64,000 nt of DNA from CBDUEF01 sp018063485 (GTDB taxonomy: Bacteria > Pseudomonadota > Alphaproteobacteria > Rhodobacterales > Rhodobacteraceae), in the NCBI GenBank assembly GCA_037045435.1, contig JBAOID010000025.1, forward strand, positions 1-64,000. The letters run 5' to 3'. The position numbers and the translations under genes were made by a program. Under the pieces are notes generated by a model, which was not told the origin of the DNA, ran no database searches, and worked only from the letters and a program-made list of their open reading frames with translations. Positions 53,554 through 61,424 of this stretch are shown in pieces. Each line of letters starts with the position of its first letter. The stretch's first letter is position 1.

Positions 53554-55755
53554 ATGATCCGCAAGCTCCACCGTTGGCCCGGTCTGTTGGCCGCTGTCTT
53601 CTTGATCCTTCTGGCCCTGAGTGGCGCGATGTTGTCGGTATTTCCTGCGATGGAGCGTATCGCCATCCCAGCCGAGGCAACCGGCCAAACCGTGGCCGAA
53701 CTGGCGGCTGCGGTGCTTGCACAGCATCCCAGCGCCGAGCAGATCAAGCGCGCGCCCTCGGGCAAAATCACGGTCTGGTGGTTCGACGGCAATACGCCGG
53801 GCGCGGCGGTTTTTGACCCCGTGACCGGAGAGAATGCGGGCAGCGCCGACCCATCGGTGCCAGAGCAATGGCTGATGGCCTTTCACCGATCGCTGTTTCT
53901 GGATGATACCGGGCGGATCGTGATGGCGGTGGCGGCTTTTGCAATGTTGGTGCTTGGGGCTTCGGGCAGTGTTCTTGTGCTGCGCCGTGTCGGGGGCTGG
54001 CGGCGTTGGTTTTCGCGCCAGCGCGGGCCGTTTGCGGGGCGGCTGCATACCGAACTGGCCCGTGTGGCCGTTCCGGTGCTGGTGCTATCGGCCCTTACGG
54101 CGCTTTGGATGGTGGCCACCACCTTCGATCTGTTACCACTGGACGAGGCAAACCCCGCATTCCCCTCTGCTGTCAGCGGTCAAACCGGGTATTTCGCCAG
54201 CAATATCCCCACCTTTCAGACCACGCTTGTTGACCAATTGCGCGACCTGACGTTTCCGGCAACCGGCGACGCCAGCGATGTTTATACCCTGACCACATCG
54301 CAGGGCATGGGCTATTTTGATCAAGGCACCGGCAAACTGCTGAGTTGGGCGACACCAGGCCCTTGGGCGCGTGTGGGGGAATGGATATATCTGTTGCACA
54401 CCGGCCAGGGGGCAGCCCTTTGGGGGCTGGCTCTGGGGTTGATGGCGCTGTCGGTTCCAGCGCTGGCAGTGACAGGAATTTACAGTTGGGCAAAGGGCTG
54501 GCGTGGTCAGCCCCGGTTTCGCGGCATGGTGGCAGCAGCGCGGGCAGAAACCGTGGTGCTTGTTGGCTCTGAGGGCGGCAGCACCTGGGGCTTTGCGGCC
54601 ACTCTCGCCCATGCGTTGCAGGCGACCGGCCAAGCGGTGCATGTCGCCCCGCTGTCCAGCCTTGCGCCGCAAACCTATCGCAAGGCACAGCGGATTGTTG
54701 TGATGACGGCCACTTGGGGCGATGGCACCGCTCCTGCATCTGCCCGAGGCGCGCTTGACCGTCTTGCACAGGTGCAGCCTTCGGTGCCGCTTGCCGTGCT
54801 GGGCTTTGGCGACAGCAGCTTTCCCGCCTTTTGCGCCTTTGCCGCAGATTTCGAAGCGATGGCCTGCGAAAGGGGCTGGTCCATGTTGCTGCCGAGCGAC
54901 CGGATAGATCGCCAATCGCCGCAGGACCTTACCCGCTGGGGCCGGGCTTTTGGTGCGGCAATCGGCGTGGCGCTTGATCTTAACCACCAACCGGTTGCGC
55001 CGCAGGCCATGCCGTTGACTCTGCTCTCGCGGCGCGATTACGGCGAACCAATGCAAGCCCCTGCGGCGATCTTGCGCTTTACCATCCCCAAGGCAGGCCT
55101 ATGGCAGCGCATGACGGGGCGCGGGTTCGGGCGCTTCAAGGCGGGCGATCTGCTGGGGATCGTGCCAGAAGGCGCCAATATTCCGCGCTATTACTCGCTG
55201 GCCTCCGGCAGCAAAGACGGTTTTGTCGAAATTGCGGTCCGCCAGCACCAGGGAGGCCTGTGTTCAGGGCAGCTCATGACCCTGCGAGAGGGGCAAAGCG
55301 TGCAGGCTTTCCTGCGCCAAAATCCCGATTTCCGGCCTGACAGCCGCAAGACCCCGCTGATCTTGATTGGCGCAGGCACCGGAATCGGCCCGCTTGCCGG
55401 TTTCATCCGTTCGCAAGGTGCGCGCCGCCCGATCCATCTGTGGTTCGGCGCGCGGCATCCTGATTCAGACCTGTTTTATAGGGACGAGTTGGCCGATTGG
55501 ACCAAGGGCGGACAGTTGACCGGGCTGCGAACCGCGTTTTCACGCAGCGGCCAGCGCCATTATGTGCAAGACGCCTTGCGGCAAGATGGCGATACTTTGC
55601 GACGGCTGATCGGCCTTGGCGCCAAGATCATGGTCTGCGGTGGCCGCGACATGGCACAAGGCGTGCGCGAAGCCCTGTCCGACATCCTTGCCCCGAATGG
55701 CGTGACGGCTGCAAGCCTGAAATCCGAGGGAAGGTATGCCGAAGATGTCTATTAA
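53554..55755 (+). CDS. PepSY-TM / flavodoxin / ferredoxin-NADP reductase fusion
   Basis: The 733-residue protein begins with a PepSY_TM part (residues 1-315): LHRWPGLLAAVFLILLALSG, MAFHRSLFLDDTGRIVMAVA, GRLHTELARVAVPVLVLSAL, and a last helix LGLMALSVPALAVTGIYSWA; conserved His on helices could bind haem. A flavodoxin domain (about 328-470) holds VVLVGSEGGSTWGFAATLAH and VLGFGDSSFPAFCAFAADFE. The reductase part has RYYSLASGSKDGFVEIAVRQ (FAD), LILIGAGTGIGPLAGFIRSQ (NADPH) and ends in Tyr. The domain order implies electrons from NADPH via FAD and FMN through the membrane to a periplasmic acceptor. Relatives reduce ferric siderophores or feed flavinylated proteins. Confidence 0.9.
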   Translation: MIRKLHRWPGLLAAVFLILLALSGAMLSVFPAMERIAIPAEATGQTVAELAAAVLAQHPSAEQIKRAPSGKITVWWFDGNTPGAAVFDPVTGENAGSADPSVPEQWLMAFHRSLFLDDTGRIVMAVAAFAMLVLGASGSVLVLRRVGGWRRWFSRQRGPFAGRLHTELARVAVPVLVLSALTALWMVATTFDLLPLDEANPAFPSAVSGQTGYFASNIPTFQTTLVDQLRDLTFPATGDASDVYTLTTSQGMGYFDQGTGKLLSWATPGPWARVGEWIYLLHTGQGAALWGLALGLMALSVPALAVTGIYSWAKGWRGQPRFRGMVAAARAETVVLVGSEGGSTWGFAATLAHALQATGQAVHVAPLSSLAPQTYRKAQRIVVMTATWGDGTAPASARGALDRLAQVQPSVPLAVLGFGDSSFPAFCAFAADFEAMACERGWSMLLPSDRIDRQSPQDLTRWGRAFGAAIGVALDLNHQPVAPQAMPLTLLSRRDYGEPMQAPAAILRFTIPKAGLWQRMTGRGFGRFKAGDLLGIVPEGANIPRYYSLASGSKDGFVEIAVRQHQGGLCSGQLMTLREGQSVQAFLRQNPDFRPDSRKTPLILIGAGTGIGPLAGFIRSQGARRPIHLWFGARHPDSDLFYRDELADWTKGGQLTGLRTAFSRSGQRHYVQDALRQDGDTLRRLIGLGAKIMVCGGRDMAQGVREALSDILAPNGVTAASLKSEGRYAEDVY

Positions 55756-56680
55756 TACCAAATACTTGCACCTTGAAGGCCCAACAATGGGCACCCGTTG
55801 GTCGGTGCTGCTGGATGGGCCTGAACCGCCAGAACGGTCTGCGTTGCAAACTGCGCTTCAACTGGCAGTGCATGAGGTTGATACGCAAATGTCAACTTGG
55901 AACCCGAGCAGCGATCTGATGCGGTTCAATGCGGCCCCTTTGGCCGAATGGGTGGTCTTGCCAGGCCATCTGATGCAGGTGTTGGCAGCCGGTTTGGCGA
56001 TCAGTCAGGCCACGGGCGGCGCTTTTGAGATGAATGTCGGCGATGCTGTCAGCGCCTGGGGTTTTGGCACGGCTCCGATCGACCTTGAGGCCGTCCGTTC
56101 CGCCTCGCATCGCGAGCGGGTCCGCGCCCATGAGGCGGTGGACCTCGATATGGCCGGTTCGCGCGCCAGAAAGACCGCAGTACTTGCGCTTGATCTGTCA
56201 GGCATCGCCAAGGGTTATGGGGTTGATCGGCTGGCCGAGGCATTGGCCGGATCAGGCGTAACCAATGCGCTCTGCGCCATTGATGGTGAGGTAAGAGCAC
56301 TTGGCACTCAGGCAGACGGCCGCCCTTGGGCGGTGGCAATCGAGGCCCCGGATTCGACTGTGCGGCACGCCCATTCGATGGTGTCGCTTGCCGATGGGGC
56401 GGTGGCGACATCCGGCGACTATCGCCATTTCGTCACGGTCAAAGGCCATCGTCTCAGCCATACAATCGACCCACGCCGCGGTTCGCCTGTGGTGGATGCA
56501 CCCGCCTCGGTCAGCGTTCTGGCGCAAAGCTGCATGATGGCCGATGCAATGGCGACAGCCCTCATGGTGATGGGCCAAAAAGCAGGGCGGGCTTTTGCCG
56601 ATGAGAACGGCATCAGTGCCTTGTTCATCTCGCGCGATGGCAATGGGCTAAACGCTTTGGGATGCGGGGACTTTGCCTGA
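55736..56680 (+). CDS. apbE: ApbE-family FAD:protein FMN transferase
   Basis: The 314-residue protein starts MPKMSINTKYLHLEGPTMGT and overlaps the reductase gene by 20 bp; ATG 55745 is also possible. ApbE blocks: VDTQMSTWNPSSDLMRFNAA, LALDLSGIAKGYGVDRLAEA, AIDGEVRALG, GAVATSGDYRHFVTVKGHRL, SHTIDPRRGSPVVDAPASVS, and SCMMADAMATALMVMG (Mg-binding Asp). ApbE transfers FMN to Thr/Ser in exported proteins, and the DUF2271 protein two genes upstream is the evident target. No signal peptide or lipobox is seen, and a stop lies just upstream in frame, which is unusual for an enzyme acting outside the cytosol. Confidence 0.93.
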   Translation: MPKMSINTKYLHLEGPTMGTRWSVLLDGPEPPERSALQTALQLAVHEVDTQMSTWNPSSDLMRFNAAPLAEWVVLPGHLMQVLAAGLAISQATGGAFEMNVGDAVSAWGFGTAPIDLEAVRSASHRERVRAHEAVDLDMAGSRARKTAVLALDLSGIAKGYGVDRLAEALAGSGVTNALCAIDGEVRALGTQADGRPWAVAIEAPDSTVRHAHSMVSLADGAVATSGDYRHFVTVKGHRLSHTIDPRRGSPVVDAPASVSVLAQSCMMADAMATALMVMGQKAGRAFADENGISALFISRDGNGLNALGCGDFA

Positions 56681-56936
56681 AATATTTCGGGCGATATTGG
56701 CTGCCCTCTATCCATTCGAGCGGTTTCGTTTGATGCGCCGCAACCGGAGCGGCGGATCCATTGGGCCAAAGGATAAACGCCAAGCCCAATCAAAAACCCC
56801 CGCCCAAGCCATTGCCGAGCGCCAATAACCCCATGTGGGAAGGATGCAGTCACATCCGCCACGCGTTCATGCCTGATGAAGGGGCGCAACCGTCAACGCG
56901 CATCATCCTGCACGCCGTGCCTTTGCTGCCTTCGAA

Positions 56937-58649
56937 TCAGGCATCCAACTTTTGAGAGGCAGATTCGCGCTTTGCAACCAGGCGGGGTGGAGCGCCTTTG
57001 CCCGCCACTGCCACCGGCGAAGCAACGCCAGCCGCGCGCGCAGTTTTGGCCGCAGCTATCTTCAAAGTCATCTGCTCCACGATTTCAGCACTATAGGCGA
57101 TGAAGTGCTCGGCCTGGGCGCAGATTGCGACATAGGTTGCAAGGCGGGTCGGATTCACGCGACGGATCGCGAAAAGATTTCGCCAGAACGCGCGGCGCGT
57201 CTTGCGCACCACACCCTGCCGCCAAATCACCACTACCGCCGCCCGCGAATTGCGCAGGCTCCCAATCAAACCAAGCCACAGCAATCGGGCCGAACTCCGC
57301 GCCCGGCGCGGTGCCGCCACCACAGGCGGAGGCGCAAAGGGCGGGTTCAGACCCAAGGCGCGAAAATGGCGATAGGTGCGCTCCAGATAGGCAGAAGGGT
57401 CGTACAGGGTCTGATAGGCAAGAACATATTCAGCGGCAATTTCCTCGACAGGTCGGGTCGGCACAAAATTGATCAGGTCGGTTTGGTTGATCGTGCCGAC
57501 ACCCTCAAGCAAACGCCCCTCCTTTTCCAGCCGCGTCCACAGTCCGGTGTTGGGCAGAACTTGCAGCATCGACAAAAGGACGGTTGGAATGTTCGCCGCC
57601 TCGGCGAAATCCACGATCCGTTGGCCTGCTCCCTTTTCTTCATTGTCAAAGCCGATGATCATGCCGCACATCACCCGCAGGCCTGACCGGGTGATCGTTT
57701 CCAGCGACGTCAGCATCGGCACCCGGTTGTTCTGGTGCTTGCGGGTCAGTTTCAGGCTGGCCTCATCCGGGGTTTCAATCCCAATGAACACCGATCCAAA
57801 ATTGCAGGCACACATCACTGCCAAAAGCTCGGTATCGGCGGCAAGGTCGATCGAAGCCTCGGTGTCGAACCAGAACGGAAAGCCATGTTCTTGCTGCCAT
57901 TTCAGCAATTCTGGCAATAGTTTTTTCACATTCGGCTTGTTGCCGATGAAATTGTCATCGACCAGAAACACCCCGCCGCGCCAGTCCAGTTCCTCAAGAC
58001 GCTGCAATTCGGCCAATACCTGTGCATTGGTCTTGGTGCGGGGTCTGCGGCCATAAAGCGTGATGATATCGCAAAATTCGCACAAGAAAGGGCAGCCGCG
58101 CGAGAATTGTACCGCCATGGCGTCATATTTGCGCATCTCAAGCAGATCGAACCGCGGCACTGGTGTCTCGGTCAGGTCGGGTTTTTCGCCCTTGGCTCCA
58201 AAGCGCACGGCCGCCTGACCCGCAGCACGGCGCTGAATGCCTTGCGTTGTCAGGTGATCGACAAAGGGCGCAATGGTGATCTCGCCTTCGTCCAGCACGA
58301 GATAATCAGCACCCGCTTCTTCGAAATCCTGCGGGACCGAGGTGGCATAAGGCCCGCCCACCGCAATGGCCTTGCCACGTCGATGACTTTCAGCGATCAG
58401 CGCCATCATCGACGGCTTTTGCACAATCATGCCGGTCATCAGCACAATGTCGGCAAAGGCCCATTCCGCCTCGGTGGGAGGTCTGATCGCACAATCGACC
58501 AGCTTGAACTCCCAATGCTGCGGCAAAATCGCCGCCACCGTGATCAGGCCCAAGGGCGGATTGAGCGCCGCCTTTCCGACCAGATCCAGCACGGATTTGA
58601 AAGACCAGAAGGTCATCGGAAATTCTGGATGCAGCAAAAGAACCCGCAC
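56937..58649 (-). CDS. B12-binding radical SAM protein (DUF4070 type)
   Basis: I chose GTG 58649 (VRVLLLHPEFPMTFWSFKSV), 570 residues. The N-terminal cobalamin-binding fold (residues about 1-150: LNPPLGLITVAAILPQHWEF, AIAVGGPYATSVPQDFEEAG) is followed by the radical SAM core with QFSRGCPFLCEFCDIITLYG (CxxxCxxC). Then come GGVFLVDDNFIGNKPNVKKL, VFIGIETPDEASLKLTRKHQ and the DUF4070 C-terminus (ALGLNPPFAPPP). HpnP/HpnR-type hopanoid enzymes share this architecture, but there are no hopanoid genes nearby. It probably methylates or rearranges an unreactive carbon. Confidence 0.88.
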   Translation of the reverse strand: MRVLLLHPEFPMTFWSFKSVLDLVGKAALNPPLGLITVAAILPQHWEFKLVDCAIRPPTEAEWAFADIVLMTGMIVQKPSMMALIAESHRRGKAIAVGGPYATSVPQDFEEAGADYLVLDEGEITIAPFVDHLTTQGIQRRAAGQAAVRFGAKGEKPDLTETPVPRFDLLEMRKYDAMAVQFSRGCPFLCEFCDIITLYGRRPRTKTNAQVLAELQRLEELDWRGGVFLVDDNFIGNKPNVKKLLPELLKWQQEHGFPFWFDTEASIDLAADTELLAVMCACNFGSVFIGIETPDEASLKLTRKHQNNRVPMLTSLETITRSGLRVMCGMIIGFDNEEKGAGQRIVDFAEAANIPTVLLSMLQVLPNTGLWTRLEKEGRLLEGVGTINQTDLINFVPTRPVEEIAAEYVLAYQTLYDPSAYLERTYRHFRALGLNPPFAPPPVVAAPRRARSSARLLWLGLIGSLRNSRAAVVVIWRQGVVRKTRRAFWRNLFAIRRVNPTRLATYVAICAQAEHFIAYSAEIVEQMTLKIAAAKTARAAGVASPVAVAGKGAPPRLVAKRESASQKLDA

Positions 58650-58686
58650 TTCGCCATCCACTCCCAACAAGTGTTCAGCACTCAGC

Positions 58687-59638
58687 CTAGATGTTCAGTC
58701 CCGGCATTTGATGGATTGGGTTTAGGGTGAACCTTTCGGGTGCGATTGTCCATTGTTTGCATATGAACTCGTAGGGAGTGAGGCCTTTGAGGGTCTTCAG
58801 TCGCCGCCCGAAGTTGTAGGCGCTGATGAAGTTGGCAAGATGATTTCGTAGCTGGTCGTGATCGTCGTAGTGGAAGCGTTTGACGGTCGCCTCCTTGATC
58901 GTGCGGTTCATGCGTTCGACCTGGCCATTCGTCCAAGGGTGCCTGATCTTGGTGAGCCGATGTTCGATCTGATGTTCGCGGCAGGCCCGGTCAAAGATGT
59001 GCTCGAAGGCATAAACATGCCGTTCGTGATTGGTGAACTGGATGCCATTATCGGTGAGCACGATGTGGAGCCTGTAGGGCACGGCTGCGATCAGGTTGCG
59101 TAGGAAGCCTGCGGCGGCCATTTTCCCGGCCTTCTGGTGCAGTTCAACGAAAGCGAACTTGGAGGTGCGGTCGATAGCGACGAAGAGATACAACTTGCCC
59201 TCAGCCGTCTGAACCTCAGCTATATCAATGTGAAAGTAGCCGAGCGGGTAGGCCTTGAACTTCTTCTTCGTCGGTTTGTCGCCCTCGACCTCGGGGAGAC
59301 GCGCAGATGTCATGGCGTTGCAGGCAGCGGTGCAACGATGACCGGCTCAGATGCGGGATGGTCGGCTGAAGCGCATAAAGACAATCGTCCAGCGGCAGCA
59401 GCGTATGCCTGCGAAACGCGACGATCACGGCTTCTTCTTCAGGCGTCAGCACCGTGGATTTTGCATCCTTCGGCCCGGTCGGCAAATCGGCAACCGACGT
59501 CCGCTTGCGCCACTTGGCCACGGTCTTCTGATTGATCCCGTAGCGCGCCGAAAGCGCCCTCAGGCTCGCTTCACTATTTTGTATTGCTCGACGGATTGCC
59601 TCAGTCGTCGTGGCGCTGCCGTGAAGAATTTGTCCCAT
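58687..59638 (-). pseudogene. IS481-family transposase, frameshifted
   Basis: From ATG 59638 (MGQILHGSATTTEAIRRAIQ) the HTH part reads YGINQKTVAKWRKRTSVADL-PTGPKDAKSTVLTPEEEA. Near 59300 an indel breaks the frame. The second frame continues with LPEVEGDKPTKKKFKAYPLG and the rve core: YFHIDIAEVQTAEGKLYLFV (Asp), HIVLTDNGIQFTNHERHVYA (Asp), KIRHPWTNGQVERMNRTIKE (Glu). It ends MPGLNI with a stop (58687-58689) that lies just outside the left repeat. The DDE triad is complete, so a single indel is the only visible defect and it may be a sequence error. Confidence 0.8.
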
Positions 59639-59694
59639 AGTGCCTCCTTCCATTCCAAGGAAAAGATTGCACCATCAAACTCCGGGATCAAACA
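58692..59694 (-). mobile_element. IS481-family insertion sequence
   Basis: 23-bp terminal inverted repeats are visible. The left one (58692-58714) starts TGTTCAGTCCCGG and ends TTTGATGG. The right one (59672-59694), read inward, starts TGTTTGATCCCGG and ends TTTGATGG; 18 of 23 bases match. Total length is 1003 bp. The flanks (CTAGA and CCCCC) show no target duplication. It lies 42 bp upstream of the radical SAM gene. Confidence 0.8.
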
Positions 59695-60067
59695 CCCCCC
59701 AAGTCCCGCATCTTCATGCGCAGTTCTTCGAAAAACGGTCCGATCATTGTGCCACCTTTCCCCGGTATTGCTCCAAAATTTTCCAACTTTGATATCTGGT
59801 TTCTACGTCGTTCGCCAAGCCATTCGCCAGATCAGGCGTTCGTGACCGCAAGGCCTGGCCCACTGCCCCTTGGCGCCTGAAATTCACAAACTTTCGTCAA
59901 AAATCTTCGATCTATTGGCAGGTCAAAGCAAGGCTGTCGTCCTGAAAGGAACAAGACATCCCCAGTCAAACAAGCTTTGATCAGCCTTGCCAAGGCCTGC
60001 GCGCCTGGGAATGCCCGCGACTTCCAGCTTGAGTTTGGCAGCACCGGGATTAAACCTCTGCCAACGA
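59695..60067. other. Noncoding stretch upstream of the P450 unit
   Basis: About 370 bp between the IS481 end and the first small ORF. No gene with a believable start is visible. A frame open from 59977 (TTG) runs into the 27-codon ORF below, but without a ribosome site. The promoter of the P450 unit is probably in here; I cannot pick it out. Confidence 0.4.
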
Positions 60068-60090
60068 ATGAACGCAACGGAGGATGGCAC

Positions 60091-60174
60091 ATGATATCGC
60101 CACCTGAACGCCCATCCATATTCCACCCTGACGGCGCGCTGGACAGCCCGGCACCCCTCGGCGCGCAAGGATGA
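60091..60174 (+). CDS. 27-residue peptide ORF coupled to the P450 gene
   Basis: ATG 60091 has the best ribosome site in the region (GGAGG at 60079-60083, 7 nt away) and encodes MISPPERPSIFHPDGALDSP-APLGAQG. Its TGA (60172-60174) overlaps the P450 ATG at 60171. A still smaller ORF at 60068-60094 (MNATEDGT) ends in TGA overlapping this ATG. The peptide is Pro-rich and matches nothing I know. It could be a leader for translational coupling, a peptide substrate of the P450, or the true N-terminus of the P450 split by a sequence error. Confidence 0.5.
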   Translation: MISPPERPSIFHPDGALDSPAPLGAQG

Positions 60175-61424
60175 AAGTCCTGACACGCTGGCTCAGCGCG
60201 CGCAGTGCAGTCAGGGCTGACGATACTGCGCCGGCCCTGCCGCTCGACCTGTCCGCACAATACCTGGCGGATGATCCGCACCGCATGTATCGCTGGCTGC
60301 GCAAGAACATGCCGGTCGCTCCGGTAGCGGGGGGCGGCTATCTGCTCACCCGTCATGCCGATGTGATGGCGGCCTTTACCGACGACCGCCTTGGCAATGC
60401 GCCCTCACGGTTTTCCGTGCTGCATCCACGCCGGGGCGATCGCCATCTGGCGGCCGCCATGGCCGCGCGGATGCCGCCCTTTCTCGACATGCCCGCGCAT
60501 CGCGTGCCCCGGCAAGCACTTGTCCGTGCCTTTCACAACAGGTTTGCAACCGCCCCTGCCGTTCTCGACAGGATCGCGGCCGAGGTGATGGCCTCCTTGC
60601 CCCGCAACACCCCCTTCGATCTGATCCGCGAGGCGGCGCAACCCTTTGTCTGCCGCAGCATCGCGCATTTCGTGGGCCTCAATTGCAGCGGCGGGCAAGT
60701 CAAGCATGCGACGCAAGCGTTCTTTCAGCTTTTCGCACCAATCACCGACCCTGCCGCCTTTGCTGCCGGTCAGTCCGTGCTGGCCGAGATGCGCAGGTTG
60801 CTGGCCGAAGCCCTGGCACAGCGTCGCACACAACCCTGCCCTGATCTGCTGAGCCAGCTTCTGGCCTTTCAAACCTCGGTACCCGACCTGACCGACGATC
60901 ACATCATCGACGGCGCTTTCCTGATCCTTGCCGACGGGGTGGAGAACATCGAAGCTGGTATCGCCATCGCACTGAAGCAAATCCTCGGCCATCCCGAAAC
61001 CGCCAAGGCACTCATCACAGGTCACCTCTCGAGCGATCTTGCCGTGGCCGAGGCCCTGCGTCTCAACAGCCCCGCCCAGATCGTTGCGCGCGTTGCCCGT
61101 TCAGCCTTCACCCTGCACGGCACGCAGATCGCCGCCGACCTGCCAGTGTTCTTGTGCCTCGGCAGCGCCGCGCGCGACCCTGTGGTCTTCACCGATGCCG
61201 ACAGCTTTGCCCCCGGACGTGACGCTTCGGCGGGTCTTGTCTTCGGCCTCGGACGGCATCGCTGCATCGGTGAAAAGCTGGCGCTGGCGCAGATTGCAAC
61301 GCTGGTCAGAGCGCTGTTGCGGGCGGGTGCGACCACCACGCCCGAAGCTTTGCGCCATCATCCACGCTTTGGGCACCGCTGGCCGGTGGCCATGCAGATC
61401 ACCCTGACCCAAAGGGCAGAATAA
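60171..61424 (+). CDS. Cytochrome P450
   Basis: The 417-residue soluble bacterial-type P450 has the EXXR motif (EALR in VAEALRLNSPAQIVARVARS) and the haem loop LVFGLGRHRCIGEKLALAQI with the Cys ligand. The I-helix reads FLILADGVENIEAGI: the usual acidic-alcohol pair (D/E-T) is E-N here. HRVPRQALVRAFHNRF is the C-helix haem-propionate region. Bacterial P450s of this type hydroxylate or couple secondary metabolites, with electrons from a ferredoxin that is not in this window. The start is coupled to a 27-codon ORF; the 3' end overlaps the convergent NRPS-like gene by 26 bp. Confidence 0.92.
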   Translation: MKVLTRWLSARSAVRADDTAPALPLDLSAQYLADDPHRMYRWLRKNMPVAPVAGGGYLLTRHADVMAAFTDDRLGNAPSRFSVLHPRRGDRHLAAAMAARMPPFLDMPAHRVPRQALVRAFHNRFATAPAVLDRIAAEVMASLPRNTPFDLIREAAQPFVCRSIAHFVGLNCSGGQVKHATQAFFQLFAPITDPAAFAAGQSVLAEMRRLLAEALAQRRTQPCPDLLSQLLAFQTSVPDLTDDHIIDGAFLILADGVENIEAGIAIALKQILGHPETAKALITGHLSSDLAVAEALRLNSPAQIVARVARSAFTLHGTQIAADLPVFLCLGSAARDPVVFTDADSFAPGRDASAGLVFGLGRHRCIGEKLALAQIATLVRALLRAGATTTPEALRHHPRFGHRWPVAMQITLTQRAE

